Assembly (NCBI GenBank): GCA_945910645.1
Contig: CAMDZB010000004.1
Coordinates: 1-58,621, forward strand
Length of the DNA: 58,621 nt
From: an uncultured Spirochaetaceae bacterium
Lineage (GTDB): Bacteria; Spirochaetota; Spirochaetia; Sphaerochaetales; Sphaerochaetaceae
Reading direction: 5' to 3'
The position numbers and the translations under genes were made by a program. Below, in pieces: positions 27,847-38,025 of the stretch; the stretch's first letter is position 1, and every line of letters begins with the position of its first letter. The notes under the pieces were generated by a model that saw nothing but the letters and a program-made list of their open reading frames with translations, made no database searches and had not been told where the DNA came from.

Positions 27847-28404
27847 TTAACCCCAAATATCCTTAATTCTCTTATCGCGACCACGTGCGATTTCCTCAGC
27901 GCTTGAGAGCTGCTGGAATCCGTCGAGTGTTGCCTTGATCACGTTAGCCTTGTTGTTTGCGCCGAGTGACTTTGAAAGAATATCTGTGATTCCTACAGCG
28001 TCACATAGAGCACGAACAGGGCCTCCTGCGATAACTCCTGTACCTGGAGTTGCTGGGCGAAGAACAACCTCTGCACTCTTAAATCTGCCGATAACCTCGT
28101 GTGGAATTGTTACGTTAACAACCTCACCGTTTGGAGATGATACCTTCTTTAATGAGATAGGTTTTAAGGACTTATAAGCCTTATTTGTTGCCTTGCGGAT
28201 AGCCTCTGTTACATCGTTAGCCTTACCGAGTGCAAAACCGACCTTGCCGTTTTTATCTCCAACAACCATCAATGCTGCAAATGAGATAGTACGTCCACCT
28301 TTTGTACTTTTTGAGACACGATTCATTGAGATTAGCTTCTCTACAAGCTTGTCTTCCTTCTTCTCGTCTCTTTCTTTATTCTGTGGTTTTTCTTTTCTTG
28401 CCAT
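27847..28404 (-). CDS. rpsE: 30S ribosomal protein S5
   Basis: S5 helps decoding accuracy and mRNA unwinding. The double-stranded RNA-binding part shows [21 protein letters not shown]; the C-terminal domain has [21 protein letters not shown]. Length 185 with a charged N-terminus is normal. Confidence 0.96.
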   Translation of the reverse strand: MARKEKPQNKERDEKKEDKLVEKLISMNRVSKSTKGGRTISFAALMVVGDKNGKVGFALGKANDVTEAIRKATNKAYKSLKPISLKKVSSPNGEVVNVTIPHEVIGRFKSAEVVLRPATPGTGVIAGGPVRALCDAVGITDILSKSLGANNKANVIKATLDGFQQLSSAEEIARGRDKRIKDIWG

Positions 28405-28418
28405 TTTACCTATACTCC

Positions 28419-28778
28419 TTAGAAGTTAACCCCTGCTTTACGAACGCCATCTGCAAAAGCCTTAACAATACCATGGTATAGATAACCATTTCTATCAAAA
28501 ACTGCAGAAGATATTTTCTTATCTAGCATTTGCTTACCAAGTGCTTCTCCTAATTTTTCAGCATTTTCCTTATTATTTCTCAAACCCTTATACTCTTTCT
28601 GAACTGTAGAAATTGAGCATAGAGTTACACCATTTTCATCATCAATAACCTGTGCATAGAAGTGCAAATTACTTCTGAATACAGAAATTCTTGGACGACT
28701 TGCAGTTCCAGAAATAGAGAGACGAATATGATTCTTTCTTTTTTCATGCCTTTTAATTTTTGATTTTAACGCATTCAT
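28419..28778 (-). CDS. rplR: 50S ribosomal protein L18
   Basis: L18 binds 5S rRNA with L5. The 119-residue protein has [30 protein letters not shown] and the C-terminal [19 protein letters not shown] typical of L18. Confidence 0.96.
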   Translation of the reverse strand: MNALKSKIKRHEKRKNHIRLSISGTASRPRISVFRSNLHFYAQVIDDENGVTLCSISTVQKEYKGLRNNKENAEKLGEALGKQMLDKKISSAVFDRNGYLYHGIVKAFADGVRKAGVNF

Positions 28779-28790
28779 ATCTTAACCTCC

Positions 28791-29336
28791 TTATTTCTTG
28801 ACACCGCTCTTACCGACTTTACGTCTGATAACTTCGTTCTCATACTTAATTCCCTTACCCTTATAAGGCTCTGGTCCTCTGAGTGAGCGAATTTCTGCAC
28901 AGACCTGACCAACACGCTGTTTGTCAATACCTGTTACAATAATCTTTGTTGCTCCCTCTAATGACATTTTGATTCCCTCTGGAATCATGTACTCAATCTG
29001 AGTTGAATAACCTAGGGAAAGCAATAGGATGTTTGTACCCTTAAGCTCAGCCTTGTAACCAACACCGTTGATCAAAAGCACAGTTGTATAGCCGTTTGTA
29101 ACGCCTTCAACCATATTCTTAAGTAGCTGTCTGTAAAGACCATGTCTACTCTTTGCATCTTTACTCTCATTGATGCGTGATACAATCACTTCATTGCCTT
29201 CCTGTTTAAATGTGACAAAAGGTTCGTAAACCTGTGTAAGTTTACCCTTTGGTCCTTCTACAGTAAGGATGCCACCATCAGATGAGAATTTAACACCTGA
29301 TGGAATTTCAACAGGTAGTTTTCCGATTCTTGACAT
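28791..29336 (-). CDS. rplF: 50S ribosomal protein L6
   Basis: L6 lies near the GTPase centre. Markers are MSRIGKLPVEIP at the start, a repeated L6 fold, and SLRGPEPYKGKGIKY before the basic C-terminus. Length 181 is typical. Confidence 0.97.
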   Translation of the reverse strand: MSRIGKLPVEIPSGVKFSSDGGILTVEGPKGKLTQVYEPFVTFKQEGNEVIVSRINESKDAKSRHGLYRQLLKNMVEGVTNGYTTVLLINGVGYKAELKGTNILLLSLGYSTQIEYMIPEGIKMSLEGATKIIVTGIDKQRVGQVCAEIRSLRGPEPYKGKGIKYENEVIRRKVGKSGVKK

Positions 29337-29355
29337 TCTTATCTCCTTTTATATC

Positions 29356-29754
29356 TTACCACATTTTGCAAATAAGCTCGCCACCGATCTTTTCTTCAGC
29401 TGCTTTTTTGCCAGTGATTATTCCTTTTGATGTTGAAACAATAATTGTTCCATAGCCGTTAAATACACGAGGCATATCTTTATAACCTGCATACATACGG
29501 CGTCCTGGAGTTGAAATTCTTTCAATTCCGTGTAGGACTGGTTTGTTGCTCTCGTCATACTTTAGGTAGATCTTGAGATGTTTAAAGTCATCAACAAGAA
29601 CTTCTTTAAAATTAACGATATAGCCTTCGCTCTTCATAATCTTAACAATTTCAAGTTTGCTCTTTGAAAGAGGAACTTCAACATCATCATGATGTGCCAA
29701 AGAGGCATTTCTAATTTTTGTTAGCATATCTGCTACTGGATCACTTGCTGCCAT
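29356..29754 (-). CDS. rpsH: 30S ribosomal protein S8
   Basis: S8 binds the central domain of 16S rRNA and in many bacteria represses the spc operon. [13 protein letters not shown] starts the protein, and [26 protein letters not shown]-type residues form the conserved end. Confidence 0.97.
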   Translation of the reverse strand: MAASDPVADMLTKIRNASLAHHDDVEVPLSKSKLEIVKIMKSEGYIVNFKEVLVDDFKHLKIYLKYDESNKPVLHGIERISTPGRRMYAGYKDMPRVFNGYGTIIVSTSKGIITGKKAAEEKIGGELICKMW

Positions 29755-29766
29755 TTTCCCCTCCTA

Positions 29767-29952
29767 TTACCAACTTGACTTTGTTACGCCTGGAATCTGA
29801 CCTTCTGATGCTAGCTTTCTAAAGCATACTCTGCAAATTCCAAAATCACGCATATAACCACGAGGGCGTCCGCATACTGCACAACGATTGTTCTTTCTTG
29901 TGCTGAACTTTGGTGTCCTCTTTGCTCTTACAATCAATGATTTCTTCGCCAT
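29767..29952 (-). CDS. rpsN: 30S ribosomal protein S14, zinc-binding type
   Basis: The 61-residue short form (type Z): [16 protein letters not shown], then CAVC...CRVC holding one zinc ion, ending PGVTKSSW. It lies between rplE and rpsH. Confidence 0.97.
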   Translation of the reverse strand: MAKKSLIVRAKRTPKFSTRKNNRCAVCGRPRGYMRDFGICRVCFRKLASEGQIPGVTKSSW

Positions 29953-29964
29953 TTTTTGTCTTCC

Positions 29965-30531
29965 TTATTTTGCAAATGGCATACCAAGCGATCTAAGAAG
30001 AGCAAAACCCTCTTTATCGTTTGTAGCCGTTGTTACTATTGCTACATTGAGACCGCTAATGCGCTCAATCTTATCAAAGTCAATCTCTGGGAATATAATC
30101 TGTTCGGTAATACCCAATGAGTAGTTTCCGTTTCCGTCAAATGCTGTCTTCTTAACACCTTTGAAGTCTCTAACACGTGGAAGTGCGATAGAGATTAGAC
30201 GCTCAAGGAAATACCACATGTTATCACCACGAAGAGTAACCATAGCGCCGATTTCCATTCCCTGGCGAATCTTGAAGTTTGCTATAGCCTTTCTTGCCTT
30301 AGTTCTAAGAACGTGCTGACCTGTGATCTGCTCAAGTTCCTTAACTGCAGCATCAAGATACTTCTTGTTTGCAACAGCGTCGCCACAACCTACAGAAACT
30401 GTAACCTTTACAAGGCGTGGGATCTGCATTGATGACTTATATCCGAACTCCTTCTGAAGCTCTGGACGAACCTGTTCAAGGTATTTCTTTTTCAAATTTG
30501 GTATAAATTTCTCTTCTTTATTCTCAGCCAT
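29965..30531 (-). CDS. rplE: 50S ribosomal protein L5
   Basis: L5 binds 5S rRNA and touches P-site t[37 protein letters not shown] and [16 protein letters not shown] are the family landmarks. Length 188. The start shares one base with the rplX stop. Confidence 0.97.
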   Translation of the reverse strand: MAENKEEKFIPNLKKKYLEQVRPELQKEFGYKSSMQIPRLVKVTVSVGCGDAVANKKYLDAAVKELEQITGQHVLRTKARKAIANFKIRQGMEIGAMVTLRGDNMWYFLERLISIALPRVRDFKGVKKTAFDGNGNYSLGITEQIIFPEIDFDKIERISGLNVAIVTTATNDKEGFALLRSLGMPFAK

Positions 30532-30833
30532 TACAATACCTCATTTGTTCTCTTTGAATAGCGAACTTTCTTTCCGTTTTCAACTTTAAATCCAACGCGA
30601 GTAGGTTTGCCGTCTTTTGCAACTAAAGCAACCTTAGAAACATGGAGTGGAGCTTCAACCTTTGTGATGCCGCCCTTGTCCTGCTCTGATCTTCTCTTGA
30701 TAGCCTTAGAAACCATGTTAACATCAGAAACTATAACAGTCTCATCTTTAGTGTTAACAGCGATCACTTTTCCAGTTTTACCCTTCTCGCGGCCGCTTAA
30801 CACTTTAACCATGTCATTTTTCTTAATATACAT
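30531..30833 (-). CDS. rplX: 50S ribosomal protein L24
   Basis: L24 starts assembly of the 50S subunit. The KOW motif [18 protein letters not shown] is at residues 9-26, followed by [16 protein letters not shown]. Length 100 is normal. Confidence 0.96.
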   Translation of the reverse strand: MYIKKNDMVKVLSGREKGKTGKVIAVNTKDETVIVSDVNMVSKAIKRRSEQDKGGITKVEAPLHVSKVALVAKDGKPTRVGFKVENGKKVRYSKRTNEVL

Positions 30834-30842
30834 ATCCCTCTC

Positions 30843-31208
30843 CTACAACACTTCCGGTGCGAGTGAAACAATCTTCATGAAACCGTCACGTAGTTCACGT
30901 GCAACAGGTCCAAAGATACGCTTACCCGTAGGGTTATTGTTGGCATCGATAATAACACATGCATTATCATCGAACCTTATATATGTGCCGTCTTGACGAC
31001 GATACTCTTTTTTTGTTCTAACAACTACAGCCTTAAGAACCTGACCTTTCTTAATAGCACCGTTTGGAAGAACGTCTTTTGCAGCAACAACGATGATATC
31101 GCCAACACTAGCAATGTAACGGTGTGAACCACCGAGCACTTTAATACACTGCACAGTCTTTGCTCCACTGTTGTCTGCTACATTTAAATAGGTTTGCATC
31201 TGTACCAT
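30843..31208 (-). CDS. rplN: 50S ribosomal protein L14
   Basis: L14 lies at the subunit interface. The N-terminus aligns with the family from its first Met ([17 protein letters not shown]). [19 protein letters not shown] and [15 protein letters not shown] follow; 121 residues. Confidence 0.97.
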   Translation of the reverse strand: MVQMQTYLNVADNSGAKTVQCIKVLGGSHRYIASVGDIIVVAAKDVLPNGAIKKGQVLKAVVVRTKKEYRRQDGTYIRFDDNACVIIDANNNPTGKRIFGPVARELRDGFMKIVSLAPEVL

Positions 31209-31225
31209 AACAGTAATCTCCTCTA

Positions 31226-31477
31226 TTAACGAGCTCTTTCAACAATGTTAGAAAGACGCCAACACTTATCCTTGCTGATATGACGACATTCAGTAATCTT
31301 TACTGTATCGCCTACGTGTGCCTCATTCTTTTCATCGTGAGCCTTAAATTTCTTAACATATTTTACATACTTCTTGTACAAAGGATGTAACTTTCTGCCA
31401 ACTACAGCCACAACAATGGTCTTGTCCATTTTGTCAGAAACAACCTGACCTGTAAATGTCTTCTTTCTTGTGTCCAT
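31226..31477 (-). CDS. rpsQ: 30S ribosomal protein S17
   Basis: An OB-fold primary binding protein of 16S rRNA, 83 residues: [29 protein letters not shown] near the start and [16 protein letters not shown] near the end. Confidence 0.97.
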   Translation of the reverse strand: MDTRKKTFTGQVVSDKMDKTIVVAVVGRKLHPLYKKYVKYVKKFKAHDEKNEAHVGDTVKITECRHISKDKCWRLSNIVERAR

Positions 31478-31480
31478 ATT

Positions 31481-31678
31481 TTAGCCCCTCTTCTCTAACT
31501 CTTTTTCTGTAAGACGTGTGTTTATACGTGCAATTTCACGTCTAACTACACGGGCACGAAGTGGGTTGTCGAGATGTCCGACAACTCTGTCCATGCGTAG
31601 TTTTACATATTCCTTAGAAAGGGCTTCTTTTTTAGCTTGCAACTCTTCTCGAGTCATGTTTTTGTATGAATTCTTCAT
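31481..31678 (-). CDS. rpmC: 50S ribosomal protein L29
   Basis: A two-helix protein at the tunnel exit, 65 residues: [21 protein letters not shown], then [16 protein letters not shown]. It overlaps the rplP stop by four bases (ATGA). Confidence 0.95.
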   Translation of the reverse strand: MKNSYKNMTREELQAKKEALSKEYVKLRMDRVVGHLDNPLRARVVRREIARINTRLTEKELEKRG

Positions 31679-32097
31679 GCTTCAATAGTCTCCCTTCTCT
31701 CGATAAATTTAGTCTTGATAGGAAGCTTGTTGCTAGCAAGTCTTAATGCTTCTTCTGCCACAGCTCTATCAACGCCTGACATCTCAAACATTATTGCACC
31801 TTTCTTAACTACAGCAACCCATCCCTCTGGGGCACCCTTACCGTTACCCTGACGAGTTTCAGCAGGTTTCTTTGTATAAGGCATAGAAGGGAAAATCCTA
31901 ATCCATACCTTACCACCTCTCTTAATATAACGTGTCATAGCAACACGAGCAGCTTCTATCTGGCGGTTTGTGATCCATAGTGGCTCAAGAGCCATAAGAC
32001 CGTAGTCGCCGAAAGAAAGGAAGTTACCCTTGTGAGCAACTCTGTTTCTATCGCCACGCTGAACTTTTCTATGTGGAACTCTTTTTGGACTTAACAT
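31675..32097 (-). CDS. rplP: 50S ribosomal protein L16
   Basis: L16 organises the A-site of the 50S subunit. [41 protein letters not shown] and [19 protein letters not shown] are all conserved. The 140-residue length is typical. Confidence 0.97.
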   Translation of the reverse strand: MLSPKRVPHRKVQRGDRNRVAHKGNFLSFGDYGLMALEPLWITNRQIEAARVAMTRYIKRGGKVWIRIFPSMPYTKKPAETRQGNGKGAPEGWVAVVKKGAIMFEMSGVDRAVAEEALRLASNKLPIKTKFIERRETIEA

Positions 32098-32109
32098 TTC
32101 TTACCTTCC

Positions 32110-32877
32110 TTATTCAGCATCTTTATTCTCGGCTGGAGCCTCTTTTTTAGCCTCTGCCTTATCGTTTGACTTTGCTACACGGTTAGGATTTCTCTTTCTA
32201 ACTACAGAGCCAGTCTCCTGAGCTTTAGCTGCAGCCTTCTTCTTTCCAAGGATATCACCGTTGTAAACCCAAACTTTAATACCAATTACACCGTAGCTTG
32301 TTACAGCTGGAGTAAAACCATAGTCGATATCAGAGCGGAGTGTGTGAAGTGGAACACGTCCTTCCTTAATGCTGTCGCTTCTGGCGATTTCAGCACCGTT
32401 AAGACGGCCAGACACGCGGATCTTAATTCCCTCAGCTCCATCTCTTCTTGCATCCTGAACAGCCTTCTTAAGAGCCCTCTTGTATGAACCTCTTGCAACA
32501 AGTGAGCGAGCAATGCTATCTGCAATATGCTGTGCATCTGCAAGTGGGCGCTGAATTTCAACGACCTTAACATGTACTTTCTTACCTGTGAGGCTTGAGA
32601 GCTTCTTTGTGAGCTTGTCGATGTTAGCTCCACCCTTACCTACTAGCACAGCAGGACGTGATGTGTGGAATGTAACAATAACACGCTGTGGGTTTCTTGC
32701 GATCTCGATCTTAGAAACTTCACCGTCCTGAACTTCCTTCATAGCTTTTGCAACTCTGCGGATTTCAAAGTCCTCGATTAAAGTTTCTGTATACTTTGAT
32801 GGCTTCTGATACCAAGTGGAGTCCCAAGACTTATTAACACCTAGACGAAAACCAATAGGATTAACTTTCTGACCCAT
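32110..32877 (-). CDS. rpsC: 30S ribosomal protein S3
   Basis: S3 lines the mRNA entry. MGQKVNPIGFRLG opens the protein; the KH domain includes VLVGKGGANIDKL; the S3 C-terminal domain shows GRLNGAEIARS and PLHTLRSDIDYG. A charged lysine/alanine/glutamate tail of about 40 residues extends it to 255. Confidence 0.97.
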   Translation of the reverse strand: MGQKVNPIGFRLGVNKSWDSTWYQKPSKYTETLIEDFEIRRVAKAMKEVQDGEVSKIEIARNPQRVIVTFHTSRPAVLVGKGGANIDKLTKKLSSLTGKKVHVKVVEIQRPLADAQHIADSIARSLVARGSYKRALKKAVQDARRDGAEGIKIRVSGRLNGAEIARSDSIKEGRVPLHTLRSDIDYGFTPAVTSYGVIGIKVWVYNGDILGKKKAAAKAQETGSVVRKRNPNRVAKSNDKAEAKKEAPAENKDAE

Positions 32878-33233
32878 TATTCACCCACCTTTTCTTTGAC
32901 TGATACAGTTATATGACATGTTCTTCTGAGAAGAAGGTCTCTTCTTCCATGAGAGCGTGGCCATACTTTCTTGTAACGTGGTCCGTCGTCAACAAGCATG
33001 CGTGAGACAACAAGGCTATCGTCACTTAGTTGTTTATTGAGATACTTAGCGTTCTCACCTGCACTGATCATTACCTTCTTGATTAGGCGTGCACCCTTGT
33101 TAGGTACAGCGTTAAGAATAGCTAATGCCTCTGTGTAGTCCTTGCCTCTTACGAGGTTTGCAACTGGGCGAACCTTTGATGGAGACATTGGTAGATATTT
33201 TCCAATTGCTGAATATTCTTTCTTATCTTCCAT
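32877..33233 (-). CDS. rplV: 50S ribosomal protein L22
   Basis: L22 lines the exit tunnel. YLPMSPSKVRPVANLVRGKDY and KVWPRSHGRRDLLLRRTCHI are diagnostic. The ATG at 33233 is used because GAGGAG lies just before it; a longer frame has no such signal. It overlaps the rpsC start by one base and covers 118 residues. Confidence 0.96.
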   Translation of the reverse strand: MEDKKEYSAIGKYLPMSPSKVRPVANLVRGKDYTEALAILNAVPNKGARLIKKVMISAGENAKYLNKQLSDDSLVVSRMLVDDGPRYKKVWPRSHGRRDLLLRRTCHITVSVKEKVGE

Positions 33234-33241
33234 TTCTCTCC

Positions 33242-33520
33242 TCACTTCTTATCAGCAGCTTTGTCGTTTCCGTGTCCACGGAATATGCGAGTTGGTGCAA
33301 ATTCACCAAGCTTATGTTCAACAAGTCCTTCTGTTATATAAACAGGAACCCATGATTTACCATTGTAAACAGAAATTGTGTGACCTACCATCTCTGGAAT
33401 TATCATTGAGTCACGTGAGTAGGTTTTAAGGACAGGCTTCTGATTTTTAGCATTAGCTTCCTCAATTCTCTTAAAGAGTTTTTTATCTACAAATGGTCCT
33501 TTCTTAATAGATCTTCCCAT
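33242..33520 (-). CDS. rpsS: 30S ribosomal protein S19
   Basis: S19 pairs with S13 in the 30S head. [22 protein letters not shown]-type segment [21 protein letters not shown] and [12 protein letters not shown] identify it; 92 residues. Confidence 0.97.
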   Translation of the reverse strand: MGRSIKKGPFVDKKLFKRIEEANAKNQKPVLKTYSRDSMIIPEMVGHTISVYNGKSWVPVYITEGLVEHKLGEFAPTRIFRGHGNDKAADKK

Positions 33521-33528
33521 AATTACTC

Positions 33529-34356
33529 CTACTTTCGCCTCTTAACAATAAATGCATTAGATGGGTTCTTCTTAGAACGAGTCTTAGCACCTTTTGTAGG
33601 TTTACCCCATGGTGTCACTGGGTGACGACCAGCTGCTGTCTTACCTTCACCACCACCGTGTGGGTGATCAACAGGGTTCATAACTACACCACGAACCTTT
33701 GGACGATTTCCAAGGTGGCGTGATGCACCAGCTTTACCAAGCGAAATTATCATTCTGTCTTCATTGCCGATAGTGCCGATTGTTGCATAGCATTCACCAA
33801 ACACCATTCTCATCTCACCTGATGGCAAGCGAAGTGTAACATACTTACCTTCTTTAGCAACGATTGATGCACCAAGACCTGCTCCACGAACAAGCTGTCC
33901 ACCGCGACCCTTATTAAGCTCAACGTTGTGTACAATCAAGCCAAGTGGGATGTTCTTGAGTGGAAGAGCATTTCCAACGTTAAGTGGAACTTTCTCTCCA
34001 GAGATAACCTCTCTACCAACCTCAAGCCCTTTTGGAGCAATGATGTATCTCTTCTCACCATCTTTATAAGCGATGAGTGCAATATTTGCACCTCTGTTTG
34101 GATCGTATTCGATGGATTTTACAATTCCAGGAATATCATACTTATCGCGCTTGAAGTCAATAATACGATATGCTCTCTTTGCTCCACCACCACGACGACG
34201 AACAGAAATTCTACCGCCCTGACCACGACCTGCGTGTTCCTTTAGGTGAATTGTAAGTGACTTTTCACTTCCCTTTTTCCTTGTAACTTCGTCGTATACT
34301 AGAGTTGCTCTTTTGCGAAGTCCAGGAGTAAATGGTTTATATCTTTTAACACTCAT
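33529..34356 (-). CDS. rplB: 50S ribosomal protein L2
   Basis: L2 is needed for subunit joining and peptidyl transfer. [23 protein letters not shown] near the front and [21 protein letters not shown] near the end, holding the conserved His, are visible. 275 residues. Confidence 0.97.
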   Translation of the reverse strand: MSVKRYKPFTPGLRKRATLVYDEVTRKKGSEKSLTIHLKEHAGRGQGGRISVRRRGGGAKRAYRIIDFKRDKYDIPGIVKSIEYDPNRGANIALIAYKDGEKRYIIAPKGLEVGREVISGEKVPLNVGNALPLKNIPLGLIVHNVELNKGRGGQLVRGAGLGASIVAKEGKYVTLRLPSGEMRMVFGECYATIGTIGNEDRMIISLGKAGASRHLGNRPKVRGVVMNPVDHPHGGGEGKTAAGRHPVTPWGKPTKGAKTRSKKNPSNAFIVKRRK

Positions 34357-34370
34357 ATCTCATCCTCTCC

Positions 34371-34667
34371 TTATAGAACCTCAAGAGCAGATATTGTATC
34401 GCCCTTTTTCATTGTTACAATAGCCTTCTTAAATGATGACCTTCTACCAGCTATACGTTTTCCGTGTGAGCTCTTTGGTTTACCCTGATAAATCATAGTT
34501 GTGCAACTTTCTGGATACACACCAAACAACTCTTGAATTGCAGACATAATCTCGTGCTTGTTAGCATCAAGATGAACACGGAATGTGTACTTCTTTACGT
34601 CTGAATCACGAAGAATGTTTGTCTTTTCGCTGACAATTGGTTCAATTATTATCTCATCAGCTCTCAT
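34371..34667 (-). CDS. rplW: 50S ribosomal protein L23
   Basis: L23 forms the docking site for trigger factor and SRP at the tunnel exit. IIEPIVSEKTN and YTFRVHLDANKHEI are conserved; 98 residues. It overlaps rplD by four bases. Confidence 0.95.
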   Translation of the reverse strand: MRADEIIIEPIVSEKTNILRDSDVKKYTFRVHLDANKHEIMSAIQELFGVYPESCTTMIYQGKPKSSHGKRIAGRRSSFKKAIVTMKKGDTISALEVL

Positions 34668-35305
34668 ACAGCCTCTCCTTCATTCTTTTCAAAGAAACTC
34701 TTAAGGTTGCTAACTGCACCTTCCATAAGAAGGACCTTTCTTGCATAAAGCAACTCTTTTGCAGAAAGCTTATCGTATGATAGCACTCTAACATAAGGAA
34801 TGTTATGTGCTGCTCTTCTGATAAGTACATCATCATCCTTAAGGATAACAACTGTTCTCTTTTCATCCTTCATGAATGCCTTAACAATTGCTTCCATCTC
34901 TTTAGTCTTTCCTGAAACTGTGAAGTCTTCAAGTACAACTAATCTATCCTCTTTTACAGAAAGTGAGAGAAGTGACTTAATTGCAGTTCTCTTCATCTTC
35001 TTAGGAATGCTAAAGGAGTAATCCCTTGGGCGTGGTCCAAAGATTGTACCGCCACCTACCATAATTGGTGACTTATTATCACCACGGCGAGCATTACCTG
35101 TTCCCTTCTGTTTGAAAGGTTTAACATTTGAATAATTAACTTCAGCACGTGTTTTAGTACATGCTGTACCTACACGGCGATTAGCAAGTTCATTGTTGAT
35201 CGCATAGTAGATAGCACCATCGCTTACTTCGACGTTAAAAATAGAATCGTCAAGTTCGATGGAACCTTTAACATTGCCGTCTTTAGCAAAAACTTTAGCT
35301 TGCAT
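34664..35305 (-). CDS. rplD: 50S ribosomal protein L4
   Basis: L4 lines the tunnel and often represses the S10 operon. The tunnel loop NYSNVKPFKQKGTGNARRGD and FGPRPRDYSFSIPKKMKR are visible; the C-terminal domain ends near residue 213. Confidence 0.96.
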   Translation of the reverse strand: MQAKVFAKDGNVKGSIELDDSIFNVEVSDGAIYYAINNELANRRVGTACTKTRAEVNYSNVKPFKQKGTGNARRGDNKSPIMVGGGTIFGPRPRDYSFSIPKKMKRTAIKSLLSLSVKEDRLVVLEDFTVSGKTKEMEAIVKAFMKDEKRTVVILKDDDVLIRRAAHNIPYVRVLSYDKLSAKELLYARKVLLMEGAVSNLKSFFEKNEGEAV

Positions 35306-35318
35306 CTTCCTCTATCTC

Positions 35319-35939
35319 CTATTTCTTAACAGCCTTTTTAACAACGACTGTGCTCTTTGTTCTTCCTGGAATTGCGCCCTTAACAAGCAATAATCCTGAC
35401 TCTTCATCAACTCTTACAATGCGAAGATTCTGAACTGTCTTCTGCTCGTTACCCATGTGTCCTGCCATCTTCTGCCCCTTAAATGTACGTGCAGGAGTTG
35501 AACTCATTGCAGTACCACCGAGGTCTCTGTGGAACTTTGAACCGTGGGTTGCTCTTCCTCCGTGGAAGCCATGACGTTTCATACCACCCTGGTAGCCCTT
35601 ACCCTTGCTGATGCCTGTTACATCGACAAAAACAATGTCTTTAAAAAGGTCTACACCGATTGTATCGCCAACTTTTACTTCTCTTTCAAAGTCTCTGAAC
35701 TCCTGAAGATGCTTCTTAGGAGTTGTGATATCTTTGAACTGACCCATATATGGCTTTGTTGCTGCTTTCTCTTTCATATCGACAGAACCAAGGAGAACAG
35801 CGTTATATCCGTTCTTTTCTTCAGTTCTTTCAGCAACAACAACGTTACCTTCAATCTTAATTGCGGTTACAGGAATTAGATGACCATCGTTATCAAAAAC
35901 CTGTGTCATACCGACTTTCTGTCCTATTAGTCCTAACAT
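35319..35939 (-). CDS. rplC: 50S ribosomal protein L3
   Basis: L3 is an early assembly protein near the peptidyl transferase centre. MLGLIGQKVGMTQVFDNDG starts it; KGYQGGMKRHGF-type and HGSKFHRDLGG segments and PGRTKSTVVVKKA follow. 206 residues. Confidence 0.97.
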   Translation of the reverse strand: MLGLIGQKVGMTQVFDNDGHLIPVTAIKIEGNVVVAERTEEKNGYNAVLLGSVDMKEKAATKPYMGQFKDITTPKKHLQEFRDFEREVKVGDTIGVDLFKDIVFVDVTGISKGKGYQGGMKRHGFHGGRATHGSKFHRDLGGTAMSSTPARTFKGQKMAGHMGNEQKTVQNLRIVRVDEESGLLLVKGAIPGRTKSTVVVKKAVKK

Positions 35940-35955
35940 AATCCTTGCGTCTCCA

Positions 35956-36264
35956 TCAATCCTTCATCTCGACTTCGACACCATCAGGAAGTTCAATCTT
36001 ACTGAATACATCCTTAACAGCGATGCTAGGTGCGTAGATATCGATTAGTCGCTTATGAGTGCGCATTTCAAACTGCTCACGTGACTTCTTGTTAATATGT
36101 GGTGAACGCAACACAGTATACTTCTTAATATGTGTTGGGAGTGGAATTGGACCTGAAACTTTACCACCAGCTTCAAGTACAGCCTGAACTATAGCTTTAC
36201 TTGAGCGTTCAACAAGTTCCAAATCGAACCCTCTTAAGTCCACACGAATTCTATCTTTTGCCAT
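35956..36264 (-). CDS. rpsJ: 30S ribosomal protein S10
   Basis: S10 is part of the 30S head and also a transcription antitermination partner (NusE). [19 protein letters not shown] and [21 protein letters not shown] are typical. The ATG at 36264 gives the usual 102 residues and follows GGAGGGG; the longer frame would run into the leader. Confidence 0.97.
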   Translation of the reverse strand: MAKDRIRVDLRGFDLELVERSSKAIVQAVLEAGGKVSGPIPLPTHIKKYTVLRSPHINKKSREQFEMRTHKRLIDIYAPSIAVKDVFSKIELPDGVEVEMKD

Positions 36265-36280
36265 TCTGACAAACCCCTCC

Positions 36281-36329
36281 AAAAATCAAAAAAAATACAC
36301 AACACAGCCGTAAGTTGAACTGTGTTGTG
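36281..36329 (-). terminator. Intrinsic terminator between tuf and rpsJ
   Basis: CTGTGTTGTG/CACAACACAG stem (36298-36307 with 36320-36329) followed on the minus strand by a run of eight T and more T-rich sequence. No promoter is evident between tuf and rpsJ, so this probably lets only part of the tuf transcripts continue into the ribosomal genes. Confidence 0.85.
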
Positions 36330-36344
36330 CCGTAATTATATTAA

Positions 36345-37535
36345 TTACTCGATAATTTCAATAACCTGACCTGATGCAACAGTTCTACCACCTTCACGGA
36401 TAGCGAAGCGAAGACCTTTATCCATTGCAACTGGGTGAATAAGCTCAACCTCGATAGTTGTGTTATCGCCAGGCATAACCATTTCTGTTCCTGCAGGAAG
36501 ATGAACAGTACCTGTTACATCTGTTGTGCGGAAATAGAACTGTGGGCGGTAACCTGAGAGGAATGGGCTGTGACGACCACCTTCGTCCTTAGAAAGAACG
36601 TAGATTGTTCCCTTGAACTTCTTGTGAGGTGTGATTGACTTTGGAGCTGCAAGCACCATACCGCGTACAACGTCCTTCTTGTCAACACCACGAAGAAGAG
36701 CACCGATGTTATCACCAGCCTGACCTTCGTCAAGTGTCTTCTGGAACATCTCAACGCCTGTACATACTGTAGCCTTTGTCTCGTGAATACCAACGATTTC
36801 AACAGGATCGTTAACGTGAATCTTACCCTGCTCAACACGGCCTGTAACAACTGTACCACGACCAGAAATTGTGAAGATGTCTTCGATTGGCATTAGGAAT
36901 GGCTTGTCAAGAGCACGCTCTGGCTCAGGAATGTAAGCGTCCATAGCATCAAGAAGCTCCTGAATGCATTTCTGTGATTCAGCGTTGTCTGGTTCTGAAA
37001 GAGCCTTATATGCACTTCCTCTGATGAATGGTGCGTTGTCGCCATCAAAACCATTCTTTGAAAGAAGTTCGCGAACTTCCATCTCAACAAGGTCAACAAG
37101 CTCTGCATCTGGAACTTCATCACACTTGTTAATAAATACGATAATAGCAGGAACACCAACCTGGCGAGCAAGAAGAATGTGCTCTTTTGTCTGTGCCATT
37201 GCACCGTCTGTAGCTGCAACAACAAGAATAGCACCGTCCATTTGAGCTGCACCTGTAATCATGTTTTTAACATAGTCCGCGTGTCCCGGGCAGTCTACGT
37301 GAGCGTAGTGACGTTTATCACTCTGATATTCAACGTGTCGTGTGTTAATGGTAATACCACGAGCTTTCTCTTCTGGAGCATTATCGATCTCTTCATACTT
37401 TAAGACCTTGTCACCGTACTTCTTTGCACAGTACTGTGTAATTGCTGCAGTAAGAGTTGTCTTACCATGGTCTACGTGTCCAATAGTTCCGACATTAACG
37501 TGAGGTTTTGTTCTCACGAACTTTTCCTTTGCCAT
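36345..37535 (-). CDS. tuf: Elongation factor Tu
   Basis: EF-Tu delivers aminoacyl-tRNA to the ribosome with GTP. GTP motifs: [18 protein letters not shown] and NKCDEV; the switch segment is [14 protein letters not shown]-terminal domains end VIEIIE. Length 396. AGGAGG precedes the start. It is the first gene of the large ribosomal cluster, after a long leader. Confidence 0.98.
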   Translation of the reverse strand: MAKEKFVRTKPHVNVGTIGHVDHGKTTLTAAITQYCAKKYGDKVLKYEEIDNAPEEKARGITINTRHVEYQSDKRHYAHVDCPGHADYVKNMITGAAQMDGAILVVAATDGAMAQTKEHILLARQVGVPAIIVFINKCDEVPDAELVDLVEMEVRELLSKNGFDGDNAPFIRGSAYKALSEPDNAESQKCIQELLDAMDAYIPEPERALDKPFLMPIEDIFTISGRGTVVTGRVEQGKIHVNDPVEIVGIHETKATVCTGVEMFQKTLDEGQAGDNIGALLRGVDKKDVVRGMVLAAPKSITPHKKFKGTIYVLSKDEGGRHSPFLSGYRPQFYFRTTDVTGTVHLPAGTEMVMPGDNTTIEVELIHPVAMDKGLRFAIREGGRTVASGQVIEIIE

Positions 37536-37543
37536 TTTTTCCT

Positions 37544-37808
37544 CCTAAGAGCTTCATGCTCCTATTATTTTAAAAATTATTATTTTATTTTCTTGAACGT
37601 GCAAACGTTTGCACATGAGAGATGTTGTGAACTCCAGCGGTCAACTGCAGAATGATTAATGCACCTGACATAGCATTTGATTTAATTGTTAAAAATCCAT
37701 GCTCTGGAGCCACCTTACCACCCTTGTGATTGGTTTGGCTCAAGAAACCTTATTGCTCATGAACACATAAGCAATCATAAATTTATTATAAATTATAAAA
37801 TTGTGCAA
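37544..37808 (-). promoter_or_regulatory. tuf promoter and long structured leader
   Basis: On the minus strand TTGCAC (37803-37808) and TAAATT (37780-37785) are 17 bp apart, a likely promoter; TATAAT also occurs nearby at 37792-37797. The leader of roughly 235 bases contains the perfect palindrome GTGCAAACGTTTGCAC (37599-37614) and a small GAGC/GCTC hairpin before the ribosome-binding site. I found no tRNA or ORF in it and recognise no known riboswitch. Confidence 0.5.
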
Positions 37809-37827
37809 GATGTTTTTAGAAAAAATA

Positions 37828-38025
37828 TCATTTTGCTTCTTTTTCGCTTCCGTCCTCGGTAATCGTGGTGATCTTTGCCTGTACCTCGTTTAGAATTTTA
37901 TCAAGGTTTGAGCAGATCTCCTTACCCTCCTCAAAGAGCTTGATTGCTTCATCAAGCGGCGTTGAATTGTTGCTAAGGCTCTGTAGGATCTCATCAAGTC
38001 TCTTGGTCTGATCTTCGTATGTCAT
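37828..38025 (-). CDS. xseB: Exodeoxyribonuclease VII small subunit
   Basis: XseB joins several copies to one XseA to form exonuclease VII, which degrades single-stranded DNA to short oligonucleotides. The 65-residue helical sequence has TPLDEAIKLFEEGKEICSNL, the family hallmark. It overlaps xseA by four bases. Confidence 0.93.
   Translation of the reverse strand: MTYEDQTKRLDEILQSLSNNSTPLDEAIKLFEEGKEICSNLDKILNEVQAKITTITEDGSEKEAK

Noticed and set aside
37615-37760. tRNA or known riboswitch in the tuf leader
   Set aside because: No T-arm TTCGA sequence or cloverleaf could be drawn, and no known riboswitch core was recognised.
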